A DNA stretch of 64,000 nucleotides from Clostridiales bacterium (lineage in GTDB: Bacteria; Bacillota; Clostridia; Lachnospirales; WQUN01), in the NCBI GenBank assembly GCA_031270945.1, contig JAISWZ010000069.1, positions 22,137 to 86,136 on the forward strand, read 5' to 3'. Numbering within the stretch: the stretch's first letter is position 1; each line of letters opens with the position of its first letter. The notes beneath the pieces were generated by a model. The model saw only the letters and a list, made by a program, of their open reading frames with translations, did not search any database and was not told the DNA's origin. This document shows, piece by piece, positions 8,465-18,400 of the stretch. A program made the position numbers and the translations under genes.

Positions 8465-9086
8465 CCAGGCCCTGACTGATGTTTTGAAGCGGGGCAAGTA
8501 CAATGTCCTGACTGGCAGAACCATGGACATCAAGAAGTATCTGACGGACTTGATAGACGAGATCCTAGCAAAGATTTTTGCAACCTTTGAAATCCCCGTA
8601 AGCGAGAGCGCAAGCGGCAACGGCAACTGGGCAAGCGGCTTTGCCATAGTCCTATTGACCTTGTCCATTCTTGGCGTAGCTGCTATAGTCATACACATTG
8701 TAAGGGGCAAGCTCAAAGAAGAGCCGGACATGGAAGGGGTGCTTGCTGGCATCGATCCAAGCCGGTCTCCCAGCGACCTCATAAACGCGGCTGCAGCCTT
8801 TTGGGCTGACGGCCAGCCTCGGGACGCGGCCAGGCATGTGTTTGCCGCAGTGCTTTTGGCTCTGGACAAAAGCGGGGCGCTATCTATAGGCGTGTCAAAA
8901 ACCAACAAGCAGCTCGCGGAGGAGCTGAAGCGAAAGGCCCCGAAGTTTCTTAGCTCTTTTAAAAGCGTTTCGAATATATTTCAAATCGTGTGGTTTGGCG
9001 GCAAAAATTTGGACGAGGAATCGTTTTCCGAATGCTTGCGCCTAGGATCGCTATTGGTTGGGGAGGCTGGCAGTGAAAAACGCTAG
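8448..9086 (+). CDS. DUF4129-like membrane protein
   Basis: The 212-residue protein has one membrane helix (about residues 64-85, FAIVLLTLSILGVAAIVIHIV) and a cytoplasmic domain with AAAAFWADGQPRDAARHVFAAVLLALDKSGAL, which matches the DUF4129 pattern seen in MoxR/DUF58 clusters. The start follows AGGAGGGGCTT and overlaps the preceding gene; the next gene begins within its 3' end. No catalytic residues are evident. A structural or scaffold role in the same complex is likely by context only. Confidence 0.8.
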   Translation: MNTQFDQALTDVLKRGKYNVLTGRTMDIKKYLTDLIDEILAKIFATFEIPVSESASGNGNWASGFAIVLLTLSILGVAAIVIHIVRGKLKEEPDMEGVLAGIDPSRSPSDLINAAAAFWADGQPRDAARHVFAAVLLALDKSGALSIGVSKTNKQLAEELKRKAPKFLSSFKSVSNIFQIVWFGGKNLDEESFSECLRLGSLLVGEAGSEKR

Positions 9087-10092
9087 ATTGATAGCCATAT
9101 GCGTAGGCCTCCTCATTGTTGCCCTGGTGGTGAAAGAGCTGGCCGGGCTTTCCGATGACGGGCCGGCGTACACAGTCTTCTCGTCAACTGCGGCAGGCGC
9201 CAGCCTTTTCAAGGACACATTGGAAGAGATGAATTATCCCGTGGGGATCTCCTACGAGAAGATAAACGCTGACGCAAGCCTGAATGACACGCATGTGCTT
9301 ATAGAGCCTGAAATGGACGAAAACGACCTGTCAAGCCTTCTGGCCTGGGTTTCAAAAGGCGGAAGAGCCGTCCTAATGGGCAGCCCCACGGTCATTGGCC
9401 AGTTGAGCTACCTTCTTTTGCTGGACTACCCAACCCGCTACAGGGAAGCAGCCCACGGCGCCGTGAGCGAGTGCCAGCTGGGGTATGGAACGCTTCTGTA
9501 CGGCTCAAGCCAAGTCGTCTTGAACAAGCAGCTCATGGAGAACTCAGCTTCAGGAAAGACAATCACAGGCTTTCTCTCTTCGTGGAAAAGCCCTCAGATA
9601 TATTTTAACGAGTACTACCACGGGTACCGGTACGAGGCGAACTCATGGGACAAGCTTCCCTCTGGGCTTAGGGCCTTGGTTCTTCAGATAGGAGTGGCTG
9701 CCGCAATGCTCGTCTGGTTTCTGGGCTTTAGGTTCGGCAAGCCTGTGCCCTTGATAGAGGGTGTTGAAAGAGACGAAAGCGAATATTGCATAGCTCTTGC
9801 CAACCTGGAGAGAAAGGCCGGAATGAGCGAAGGGGCTTTGGAGGATCTCCAGCAAGCGCTTCTTCGAAAATGCGCCAGAGCCTTTCACGCGGGAAGAAAG
9901 CTGGACAAGGAATCCTTGGCCAAGCTCTGGGCAATGCGCTCCCTTTCGGGAGCGAAGAACATAGAATTGGCGTTTCCAGGCGAATTGACTGACAAAAGGC
10001 AGCTGGCGGAAGCGGCCGCGGCGATTTGCGCCTTGGAGGCTGTACTTCGAAAGCGAGCCGCGAAGAGATCCAAAAGCGTGTCCCAAATTTAA
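9073..10092 (+). CDS. DUF4350-like membrane protein
   Basis: The 339-residue protein starts with a signal-anchor helix (LIAICVGLLIVALVV), then a soluble domain with YTVFSSTAAGASLFKDTLEEM and LLAWVSKGGRAVLMGSP, typical of DUF4350, then a second helix (LVLQIGVAAAMLVWFLGF) and a cytoplasmic tail. The extracellular part resembles a degenerate glutamine-amidotransferase-like fold in which binding rather than catalysis is expected. I chose the GTG start at 9073 behind GGGGAGG; it lies inside the end of the DUF4129 gene. Confidence 0.8.
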   Translation: MKNARLIAICVGLLIVALVVKELAGLSDDGPAYTVFSSTAAGASLFKDTLEEMNYPVGISYEKINADASLNDTHVLIEPEMDENDLSSLLAWVSKGGRAVLMGSPTVIGQLSYLLLLDYPTRYREAAHGAVSECQLGYGTLLYGSSQVVLNKQLMENSASGKTITGFLSSWKSPQIYFNEYYHGYRYEANSWDKLPSGLRALVLQIGVAAAMLVWFLGFRFGKPVPLIEGVERDESEYCIALANLERKAGMSEGALEDLQQALLRKCARAFHAGRKLDKESLAKLWAMRSLSGAKNIELAFPGELTDKRQLAEAAAAICALEAVLRKRAAKRSKSVSQI

Positions 10093-10096
10093 AATA

Positions 10097-10195
10097 GTGC
10101 ATATCCCAAAATTTATTATAAGGCTTGGAAAAGTAACGCGTTAAAGCATCGCATGACTTTTCCTGCGCCCTTTTTTTGAATTTTGGGATATGCAT
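10097..10195. repeat. Palindromic MITE-like element inside an operon
   Basis: Arms GTGCATATCCCAAAATT and AATTTTGGGATATGCAT lie between the DUF4350 and MoxR genes. Inner arms carry GGAAAAGTAACGCG and GCATGACTTTTCC. The insertion may attenuate or separate transcription of moxR-DUF58 from the upstream genes. Confidence 0.85.
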
Positions 10196-10231
10196 CTAAT
10201 AAATCTTATATTTTGATCAAGGAGCCCTCAA

Positions 10232-11176
10232 ATGGCAGAGATTGGAACTACACGCGCGATAACTGACGTCGTGAAAGATGAAATAGGCAAAGCCGTGATT
10301 AACCAGGGCTACTTGACAACCCTGGCCCTGGCGGCCCTCTTGGGCGGAGGGCATGTTCTTATCGAGGGGGTTCCAGGGCTGGCCAAGACGCTTTGGGTGA
10401 AGTCGCTCGCAAAGACTTTGAGCGTGGACTTCAAGAGAGTGCAGTTCACTTCTGACCTCATGCCCTCTGACATTCTTGGCGCAAAAATCTTCAACATGAA
10501 AACCTCAGAATTTGATCTAAGAAAAGGCCCGCTTTTCACAAACCTGTTCCTGGCTGACGAGATAAACCGCACACCGCCGAAAACCCAGTCCGCTTTGCTT
10601 GAGGCTATGCAGGAGCGGGCAATCACGATAGACGGAGAAACAATGCCTCTGTCAGAGCCGTTCATGGTTCTGGCCACCCAGAACCCCCTTGAGCACGAGG
10701 GCGCTTATCCTCTGCCTGAAGCCTTGACTGACAGGTTCATGCTGAAGCTGAAGATGACATATCCAGGAGTGGCGGCAGAGAAGGCCATTCTTCGCGCCTA
10801 TGGCGGAGAGCTTGCAGTGCCTGAGCCAAGGCAGGTAGCAAACGCCTGGCAGGTGGCCGAGTGCAGAAGCGAGGTTGCCGCTGTCCATGTGGATGACAGC
10901 GTATACAACTACATTGTAAGCGTGGTTGAAACCACAAGGCGAATGAATGTGGTTGACATAGGCTCAAGCCCCAGGGGAGCGCTTGCCATACTCGCTTGCG
11001 CCAAGGCTCTTGCCGCTATGGAGGGGCGGGACTACCTGATACCTGACGACGTGAAAGCGATAGCCCCAGCCGCGCTTAGGCACAGGATAACGCTTAAGGC
11101 TGACGCGGAGCTTGACGGCATAACCACGGACAAAGTGGTTGAAAACATACTGGCCCAAACGAAGGTGCCAAGATGA
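10232..11176 (+). CDS. MoxR family AAA+ ATPase
   Basis: The 314-residue protein has a Walker A GVPGLAKT (residues 46-53), Walker B LFLADE (105-110) followed by INRTPPKTQSALLEAMQE, sensor 1 ATQNPLEHEGAYPLPEALTDRF and a C-terminal lid, all characteristic of MoxR. These ATPases act as chaperones that load metals or activate partner complexes, usually with a vWA/DUF58 partner, which is encoded immediately downstream with a four-base overlap. The ATG follows CAAGGAG. Cytoplasmic. Confidence 0.93.
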   Translation: MAEIGTTRAITDVVKDEIGKAVINQGYLTTLALAALLGGGHVLIEGVPGLAKTLWVKSLAKTLSVDFKRVQFTSDLMPSDILGAKIFNMKTSEFDLRKGPLFTNLFLADEINRTPPKTQSALLEAMQERAITIDGETMPLSEPFMVLATQNPLEHEGAYPLPEALTDRFMLKLKMTYPGVAAEKAILRAYGGELAVPEPRQVANAWQVAECRSEVAAVHVDDSVYNYIVSVVETTRRMNVVDIGSSPRGALAILACAKALAAMEGRDYLIPDDVKAIAPAALRHRITLKADAELDGITTDKVVENILAQTKVPR

Positions 11177-12474
11177 GCATAACCCTTAAGTTCGCAAAGC
11201 TCGAGTTCATAGCTATCGGCGTCGTGCTCCTGGCCTCGGTTTTCGGATTTGGGATGATCGTGTTCGCGGCTTGCAACCTGGCGCTTGCGGCGCTTTTCAT
11301 TGCTGACTGGATAGGCGCGCCAAAAGCCGGATCCTTTGCTGTGACCCGCGAGCCAGGCGACAAGCTCTGCTGCCGGGCTGAAAACGTCATCGGATTTTCC
11401 GTCTCAAGCACCCACGGCAAGGCTGTGAAGCTCTTTCTGAAAGACACCCCTCCGGACTTCAGGTTTAGCCTGGACGAATCCGACATGGCTAAAGTCATAC
11501 CTCCAAGCGGGAGGCAGGGCTTCTCTTATATTGCCATCCCCATGAAAAGAGGCAGCTTCCTGTTTGAGGGCGTCTTCTGCATAGCCGAGGGAAGCCTTGG
11601 CTTGTTCAGGAGGCGCTTCTTCAAAAAGCTGCCCAGGGATTTCAAGGTTTACCCTGACATGCGAAACCTCAGCAAGTACAGGCTTATGGCTAGAAACAAA
11701 AGGCTTCTGGCCCCTGGCCCAAACCGCGCCAAGCTTCGCGGGGCTGGAGTGGAGTTTGAAAGCTTGCGGGAATACGTGGACGGAGATGACACCAGAAAGC
11801 TCAACTGGATGGCTTCGGCCAGGCAGGGCAAGCTCATGGTCAACCAATATGAGTCGGAAAAGAACCAGCCGGTCTTCATCCTTGTTGACGCGGGCAGATC
11901 CATGTCAAGCGCGGCCAAAGGGCGGGAAAAGCTGGACTATTCAATAGAGGCGGCCCTTATCCTGGCGGACATTGTCAACCAGCAAGGCGACGTCTGCGGA
12001 ATCCTGGTCTTTGACTCAGCCGTAAAGACCATTGTAATGCCAGGCAAGGGCGCAAGCCACAGAACCATGTGCATGGATGTCTTGTATAACATCGAAGGCG
12101 TAAAAAGCGCCTCCGATTACGAAGGCGCTTTCCTTGAGCTTATGAGAAGGCAAAAAAGAAGCGGGTTGGTCTTTGTTTTCACAGATTTTGAAACCCCTGA
12201 AGAGGCGAAAGACATAAGCGCCGCTCTTTCGCTCTTGAAAAAAAGGCACATTCCTCTGCTGATGCTCATGGAGTCCGAAGGGCTTCGGGAGCTTGCTGAC
12301 ATGAAAGCCAAAACCGAGAAAGAAGCTTTTGAAAAGGCGGCCGCCGCCCGATATCTTTATGAAAAGGAGTCTCTTTGCAGGAGCCTTGGAACAAGGGGCT
12401 GCGCATGCATCAGGTCAGAAGCCGGGGCTTTCGCCCTGGCGGCGGTGAACAACTATCTGGCGGCAAAAAGATAG
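11173..12474 (+). CDS. DUF58 domain protein with vWA-like domain
   Basis: The 433-residue protein starts with two membrane helices, followed by a beta-rich region, the DUF58 signature VEFESLREYVDGDDTRKLNW, and a vWA-like domain with FILVDAGRSM (a DxGxS variant of MIDAS). This is the standard partner of MoxR ATPases and is translationally coupled to it (ATGA overlap). Its likely role is as the membrane-bound client or adaptor of MoxR. The final 80 residues are rich in charged helices. Confidence 0.9.
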   Translation: MSITLKFAKLEFIAIGVVLLASVFGFGMIVFAACNLALAALFIADWIGAPKAGSFAVTREPGDKLCCRAENVIGFSVSSTHGKAVKLFLKDTPPDFRFSLDESDMAKVIPPSGRQGFSYIAIPMKRGSFLFEGVFCIAEGSLGLFRRRFFKKLPRDFKVYPDMRNLSKYRLMARNKRLLAPGPNRAKLRGAGVEFESLREYVDGDDTRKLNWMASARQGKLMVNQYESEKNQPVFILVDAGRSMSSAAKGREKLDYSIEAALILADIVNQQGDVCGILVFDSAVKTIVMPGKGASHRTMCMDVLYNIEGVKSASDYEGAFLELMRRQKRSGLVFVFTDFETPEEAKDISAALSLLKKRHIPLLMLMESEGLRELADMKAKTEKEAFEKAAAARYLYEKESLCRSLGTRGCACIRSEAGAFALAAVNNYLAAKR

Positions 12475-12519
12475 CCTTTTATATTTTATATTTTATGTTT
12501 TATATTTTTTTTATATCTC

Positions 12520-13479
12520 CTAGCTTTTGCTGTATCCCGCCCTCACAAAGTAAAAGGCCAAAGCAGCCAGCGTTGCGAAAGCGAAAGCCAGCTTAAGCGG
12601 TGGGGATACTGGAAGAGGACTGAAAAAGCCCTCAATCAGCGCCGCTGCTGCCAGCATCACAAGTATTCCCGGAATGAATCCAGCTGCCCTCTTGGCTGCC
12701 AGAACCAGCGCGTCCTTTCTGCTCAAGCGCCCTGGCAAAAGAATGGCCTTTCCTATCATCAACCCGCAAGCCCCGCTCAAGAATATCGCCGCAAGCTCTA
12801 TGAACGCATGGGGCAGAAGAGTGCCGAAGTAGATCGCCATGTTTGCGCCCCTGGACATGAAAAGCCCAGTGGTGGCGCCCAGCACCGCCCCATTGTAAAA
12901 TATGATGTATATCGTGCCAAGTCCAGCGGTAAGCCCCAGAGCGAAAGCTTCAAAAGAGACCCTAATGTTGTTGGTCATTATCACTGCGCCTAACATCGAA
13001 TAGTTGGCAAGCGAGACAGGCACGCCAGACACGCCGCCTCCAACCGCGTCAATGGTGCTCTGGGGCAGAAAGATTGCGAAATAGATGGGGTTTGTGGCAG
13101 TGAGAGCGATGCTTACCATCACCCCGATAAAGAACAGGAGCATGGATGCAAGGAAGTATTCCTGGTATTCCCTGGCCATCTGGGGAAATCCGGAAGTGAA
13201 GTATCCAGCCGCGTCAGCCCACGCCCCTTTTTCCTTGGCGTAAAAGTGCTGGTGCGACATCCCTGCCAGCCTGTTCAAGTACGCGGTGGTTTTGCCGTTT
13301 GGATACCTGGTCTTGGCATACGCCAGGTTGCGGGTTGCCTTTCTGAAAAGATCGGCAAACTCCCGAAGCTCTTCGCTTGAAAAGCTCGAAACCCGCTTTC
13401 GCTCAAGCCTTCGGTTATATTCATCCAGCTTTTCCCAACTGGTTTTGTTTTTTTGGATAAACGCTTCTTCTTCTAACAC
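12520..13479 (-). CDS. SpoIIM-like (stage II sporulation protein M / DUF95) membrane protein
   Basis: The 319-residue protein has a charged N-terminal half (WEKLDEYNRRLERKR, LADLFRKATRNLAYAKTRYP) followed by several membrane helices containing NTIRV-like NNIRVSFEAFALGLTAGLGTIYIIFYNGAVLGA and LLPHAFIELAAIFLSGACGL, the SpoIIM/DUF95 pattern. Proteins of this type often accompany MoxR/DUF58/RDD clusters, as here, and need not be sporulation-specific. GTG start behind GAGGTG. It converges on the DUF58 gene and is divergent from the RDD gene. Confidence 0.88.
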   Translation of the reverse strand: MLEEEAFIQKNKTSWEKLDEYNRRLERKRVSSFSSEELREFADLFRKATRNLAYAKTRYPNGKTTAYLNRLAGMSHQHFYAKEKGAWADAAGYFTSGFPQMAREYQEYFLASMLLFFIGVMVSIALTATNPIYFAIFLPQSTIDAVGGGVSGVPVSLANYSMLGAVIMTNNIRVSFEAFALGLTAGLGTIYIIFYNGAVLGATTGLFMSRGANMAIYFGTLLPHAFIELAAIFLSGACGLMIGKAILLPGRLSRKDALVLAAKRAAGFIPGILVMLAAAALIEGFFSPLPVSPPLKLAFAFATLAALAFYFVRAGYSKS

Positions 13480-13552
13480 AGCTCTTCACCTCGCTTGCTG
13501 GAGCTCTTCTAACACAGCTCTTCATGCCGAAAGGGCGCATTTTCAAGCGCAG

Positions 13553-13642
13553 CGCTCTTTGCTTGCTATATAAATTAAAAAATCGCTTTTTGCTTGCTAT
13601 ATAAAATAAAACAAAAAAAACGCTTTTTGCTTGCTATATAAA
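13553..13642 (+). repeat. Three 22-bp repeats in the SpoIIM/RDD promoter region
   Basis: Three copies of CGCTTTTTGCTTGCTATATA (13553, 13584 and 13621) are spaced 31 and 37 bp apart in the divergent promoter region. Each contains a TATATA-like hexamer and may be a binding site or a duplicated promoter. Confidence 0.75.
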
Positions 13643-13679
13643 ATAATTGTTTTTATTTCTTATATAAAGGGGCGGAGCC

Positions 13680-14393
13680 TTGAAAACCTTCACTATCGTC
13701 ACGCCAGACAACATAGAGATCGAGTATCGGTTGGCTGGCGTTGGCTCCAGGCTGTCAGCGGCATTCATTGACGTCTGCATCCAGCTTGCCGCCTGCGTTG
13801 CTGTCATTTGCGCCATTTTGTTTGGCATTATGCAGTACCGCTTCTCAAACACTGAAAGCTTTAACTACAATCACCCAGTATTCGCTTTAGCCCTCGTTTT
13901 GGTCTTTGCCATAATCTATGGATACTGCCCTGTCTGCGAGCTGTCCATGGGCGGACAGACTCCTGGCAAGCGGCTTTTCAAGCTTAGAGCCATAAAAACC
14001 AACGGCCAGGCCCTGTCTTTGGCGCAGGCGCTAGTCAGGGGCGTATTGCGCTATTCCATTGACATGCTTGGGGTTGGCGCTGTCATGATATTCTTTACCA
14101 GCAAGCGCCTAGGCGACATGGCCGCCTCAACCATTGTTGTAGCCCAAAGCTCAGAAGTGCAGGTTTCAAGCCTTGGCCCCATCCAGAAAGAGCCAGTCGC
14201 GATGCAACGGCTTTCTCTTGACGAGGACGAGACACGGTTGCTCAAGGAATTCTTCGACCGGCGCGAACACTTTCTTGACCGAGGCAAGGGCTTGGAACAA
14301 AACCTGGCGGCTTACTTCGGAGAAAAGTTTGACTGCCCGCCCAATATTTTTTCCATTGCTAACCTTTATGAGCTTTTGAGGATTAACAGCTGA
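13680..14393 (+). CDS. RDD family membrane protein
   Basis: The 237-residue protein has the RDD signature near the start (GVGSRLSAAFIDVCIQL, with Arg-Asp-like RL..FID), about four membrane helices and QTPGKRLFKLRAI, the conserved RDD loop. The C-terminal 70 residues are soluble. RDD proteins are thought to act as small transporters or accessory membrane proteins; function here is unknown. It completes the MoxR cluster. A TTG start follows GGGGCGGAG. Confidence 0.87.
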   Translation: MKTFTIVTPDNIEIEYRLAGVGSRLSAAFIDVCIQLAACVAVICAILFGIMQYRFSNTESFNYNHPVFALALVLVFAIIYGYCPVCELSMGGQTPGKRLFKLRAIKTNGQALSLAQALVRGVLRYSIDMLGVGAVMIFFTSKRLGDMAASTIVVAQSSEVQVSSLGPIQKEPVAMQRLSLDEDETRLLKEFFDRREHFLDRGKGLEQNLAAYFGEKFDCPPNIFSIANLYELLRINS

Positions 14394-14490
14394 GGATTAA
14401 AATGGTCAAAGCTCCGCGAACCAATAAAAAGAGAGGCGCTAAAGCCCAATAATACAGCCGTTGCAATGCCTTTTGAGCAAGCATATCTTA

Positions 14491-14592
14491 GAGCATATCC
14501 CAAAATTCCGAAATGGCATCGGAAAAATCCTGGCGAATGCTTCAACGCCGGATTTTTCCGGTGCCTCGGATATAATTTTGGGATATGCTCTT
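14491..14592. repeat. Palindromic MITE-like element flanked by TTA
   Basis: GAGCATATCCCAAAATT and AATTTTGGGATATGCTC are perfect terminal inverted repeats, with TTA directly outside both ends. The inner arms are CACCGGAAAAATCC-like, with GAATGCTTCAACGCCGG between. Confidence 0.88.
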
Positions 14593-14612
14593 AATTATAT
14601 TCCTAAATTTAC

Positions 14613-14655
14613 ACAAGCCCTGAAGTAGTCGCTTCAGGGCTTGTGTTTTGTTTTT
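14613..14655 (+). terminator. Rho-independent terminator after the RDD gene
   Basis: A 13-bp perfect stem (ACAAGCCCTGAAG with CTTCAGGGCTTGT) is followed by GTTTTGTTTTTTG. It lies beyond the inserted palindromic element, so the element is probably transcribed with the RDD gene. Confidence 0.9.
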
Positions 14656-14701
14656 TGCTTTTAAATCCTATTTCCAGTCCCGCTTGCTCATTCCAACCCT
14701 G

Positions 14702-15247
14702 CTATGCCAGCTTCGCCAAAAACGCGTCCGCCACTTTATCGGCTGCTTCCTTGCCTTTAAGCTTTTCCACAATCGCAAGCCCAAATTTCACTGCAGTCGC
14801 TGGGCCTCTGCTTGTGATAAGCTCTCCGTCAACAGCCACGGCGCTGTCGCCGCGTTTGGCGTCGCCCAAGTCATCTTCCATGCCTGGGTAGCATACAGCA
14901 GTCTTGCCCCCAAGAAGCCCCAACGCGCCTAGAACCGTTGGCGCGGCGCAAATGGCGGCTACTGGCTTGCCGGCTTTGAAGTGGCTTGTCAAAGCTTCGG
15001 TGAAATCCTTGTTTTCAAGGTAGTGGACATAGCCGCCCCCGCCTGGAAGCACAAGGATCCCGTAGCTTGAAACGTCTCCTGAAAACACTGTGTCAGCCTC
15101 AACTGGTATGCCATGCGCCCCTGTGGCGCTTTTCTTGCCGGAGAGCGACACCGTTTCAACTTCCACTTCGCCGCGCCTGAGAATGTCTATTGTTGTGATC
15201 GCTTCTGTCTCTTCGAACCCTTCTGTCAGGAAGACTGCTGCTTTCAT
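14702..15247 (-). CDS. DJ-1/PfpI family protein (YajL/ThiJ-like)
   Basis: The 181-residue protein begins MKAAVFLTEGFEETEA, which holds the conserved Glu of the DJ-1 nucleophile elbow, and has VLPGGGGYVHYL and AAICAAPTVLGALGLL, where the Cys is the expected nucleophile. The length is typical of the DJ-1/YajL clade, linked to oxidative and carbonyl stress and sometimes annotated as a deglycase. ATG chosen behind GGGGATC. It stands alone between the RDD gene and polC. Confidence 0.9.
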   Translation of the reverse strand: MKAAVFLTEGFEETEAITTIDILRRGEVEVETVSLSGKKSATGAHGIPVEADTVFSGDVSSYGILVLPGGGGYVHYLENKDFTEALTSHFKAGKPVAAICAAPTVLGALGLLGGKTAVCYPGMEDDLGDAKRGDSAVAVDGELITSRGPATAVKFGLAIVEKLKGKEAADKVADAFLAKLA

Positions 15248-15358
15248 GGTAGATCCCCTTTCGTAGCGAAAGCCTTCGCTCGTCATAAGCTTTTTTAACA
15301 AATTTTCTTAACAAATTTTTTTCTTAAAGGCCAATTTAAGGCCTTTTTACCACGCCTC

Positions 15359-15388
15359 ACGGGGCTGCTGGAGCAGCCCCGCTTTTTA
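15359..15388 (+). terminator. Hairpin with T-run between polC and the DJ-1 gene
   Basis: GGGGCTGC and GCAGCCCC form a stem followed by GCTTTTTAG on the plus strand; a smaller AAGGCC...GGCCTTTTT hairpin lies at about 15327-15350. Both neighbouring genes are on the minus strand, so these hairpins face against transcription and their role is unclear. Confidence 0.45.
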
Positions 15389-15407
15389 GCGCTTTAAGCT
15401 TGTCCTG

Positions 15408-15470
<63 letters not shown>

Positions 15471-15480
15471 TCACAAAACC

Positions 15481-18400
15481 CTAAAAAAACGTCATCTGGT
15501 TTGTTTCCGGCATTCCGTCAAGTATTCCGCTGCTTCTCAGGAGCTCAACGACTGTCTTGTTTGTCTTTGTTCTCTCCCTGAAGTCGTCCACTGTGCAAAA
15601 CGGGCCGTTTTCCCTGGCGTCCACGATGTTCTGGGCCACGTTCATGCCCAGCCCTTGGACTGAGCAAAGAGGGGGCATAAGCCCGTTGGGCGTTTCCATG
15701 AACTTTGAGGCTTTGGCCTTGTACAGGTCAAGCTTCGCAAACTTGAGCCCGCGAGCGTACATCTCTATGACCAGCTCAAGAAGGGTCTGGGTGTTCTTGT
15801 CCTTGGCTGAGGCTTCTTTTCCCATGGCGACTATGGCTTGCATGGCTTCCTTCGCCTTGGCTTCGCCCAGGCACATCCTGGTGTAGTCAAAGTCCTCAGC
15901 CTTCACGGAGAAGCTTGCGGCATAGAAGCTATAGGGGTAATAGACCTTGAAGTAGGCGATCCTGACGGTCATGGTCACATAGGCCACAGCATGCCCTTTG
16001 GGGAACAGGTACTTTATCCTTTTGCAGGACTCGATGTACCATTCTGGGACGCCAGCGTCCCTCATCATGTTGACGTCATCGACCTTTAGCCCTTTGCCTT
16101 TTCTCACGCTCTCCATTATCTTGAAGGCGGCTTTCTTTTCAACGCCTTTGGCAATGAGAAAAAGCATGATGTCATCTCTTGTCGGGATAACATCTTTTAG
16201 TGTTGCCACTTTGTCTTTTATCAAGTCGGCGGCGTTGTTCAGCCACACATCGGTTCCATGTGAGAGCCCTGATATGCGCACGAGCTCAGCGAAAGTGCTG
16301 GGCCTGGTATCCAGGAGCATCTGTCTTACGAAAGAGGTGCCAAACTCAGGAAGGCCTAGGGTTCCGGTCTTGACTCCTATCTGCTGCTCGGTGACCCCCA
16401 GCGCCTGCGGAGAGGTGAACAGGGACATCACCTGCTTGTCATTTAAGGGAACCGTTACCGGATCCCTCTGGGAGGCGTCATGGAGCATTCTTATAATGGT
16501 TGGCACGTCGTGGCCTAGCAAGTCCAGCTTCAGGAGCCTGCCTGATATTGAGTGGTAATCAAAGTGCGTAGTCGTGACAGTTGAGTCAACATCGTTCGCT
16601 GGCCTTTGTATTGGGCAGAACTCATATATGCTATGCCCTCTTGGAAGTATCATAAGCCCGCCTGGATGCTGGCCGGTGGTGCGCTTGATTCCGGTGCAGC
16701 CGGACTTGAGCCTGTTTATCTCAGCGTTTCTGAGAGTGAGCGATCTTTCGTCGCAATACTTCTTGACATAGCCATAGGCGGTCTTGTCAGCCAATGTGCC
16801 TATGGTTCCAGCCTTGAAGACATTTCCTTCCCCGAAGAGGACCTCAGTGTAGGCATGGGCCTTGGTCTGGTACTCGCCGGAGAAGTTGAGATCGATATCA
16901 GGCTCCTTGTCTCCGTCAAATCCTAAAAAGGTTTCAAACGGTATGTCATGCCCTTCCCCGCTCATGGGAGCGCCGCATTTGGGGCAGTTTTTTGGAGGCA
17001 TGTCACAGCCTGACCCTCCTGCCACGACTTCAGTCTCAGGGGAGTCAAACTCGGAGTATCTGCAGGCTGAACACAAATAATGGGGAGGCAGGGGGTTCAC
17101 TTCGGTTATCCCGGCCATCGTGGCGGCGAATGACGATCCGACTGATCCCCTGGAACCTACCAGGTAGCCATCTTCATTGGATTTCCACACCAGCTTCTGG
17201 GCTATGATGTACATAACCGCAAACCCGTTCTTAATAATGGAGTCCAGCTCTCGCCTGAGCCTCAGCGCCACGATCTCCGGAAGCGGATCCCCGTAGAGCT
17301 CCTTCGCCTTGCCTGTGGCTATCTCTATCAGCTGCTCTTTGGCCCCTTCGATCTGAGGCGGGAAGGTCTCATCCGGTATTGGCTTTATTCTTTCAACCCA
17401 GTCAGCGACAAGCCTGGTGTTTGTCACGACAACCTCGAAAGCCTTGTCTGGCCCCAGATAGGCGAACTCGGAAAGCATTTCCTCGGTTGTCCTGAAATAA
17501 AGGGGGGCTTGCAGATCGGCGTCCTTGAAGCCGTCTCCAGCCATTATTATTCTTCTGAAGACCTCGTCCTCAGGATCTATGAAGTGCGAGTCGCATGTGG
17601 CGACAACAGGCTTGTTGAGCCTTTCGCCTAAACTTACTATTTTCATGTTCCACTGCTTCAGGTCTTCTACAGAGCTTGCCATGCCTTCCCTAAGCATGTA
17701 CATGTTGTTGCCGTTTGGCTGGATCTCGAAATAATCGTAGAAGTCCGCTATCTCTTCGATCTGCTCTTTTGGCGCGTTCTCTCTTATGGCCCTGTAAAGC
17801 TCTCCCGCCTCGCAGGCGGAACCCAGGATCAACCCTTCCCGCCTTTTGGCGATCTCGCTTTTGGGCATTCTTGGGCGCTTGAAGAAGTAGTTCAGATGGG
17901 AGATAGAGATCAATTCATAGAGATTTTTCAGCCCGACAGCGTTCTTGGCCAAGACAATTGCGTGAAAGTATTTCTGCTTTCTGACGTCAACGCCTCCGCT
18001 AGCCTGAAGATTGATGTCGTCAAGGGTCTTGGCGCCGCGAGAGGCGAAGATCTCAAAGCACTTGAGCATTATTCCGGCGCAGGCTTCCGCGTCATCCACA
18101 GCCCTATGGTGGTTCTCAAGGGACACTCCCAGGTGCTCAGCCACGTTGTTGAGCTTGTGCTTGGGCAGTTCCGGGAACAGAAACCTTGCGAGCTCCAGCG
18201 TGTCCACAACAGTGGCAGGGACTTCAAGCCCTAGGGCTATCGCTGCCTGGGTCACAAATCCCACGTCGAATTGGGCGTTGTGCGCGGCCAGAGCGCAGCC
18301 TTCTGAAAACTTCAAGAACTCGGGCAAAATGTCTTTCAGTTCTGGGGCGCCTTTAAGCATGTCCCCAGTAATGCCTGTCAGCTCTGTTATCTTCGGAGGA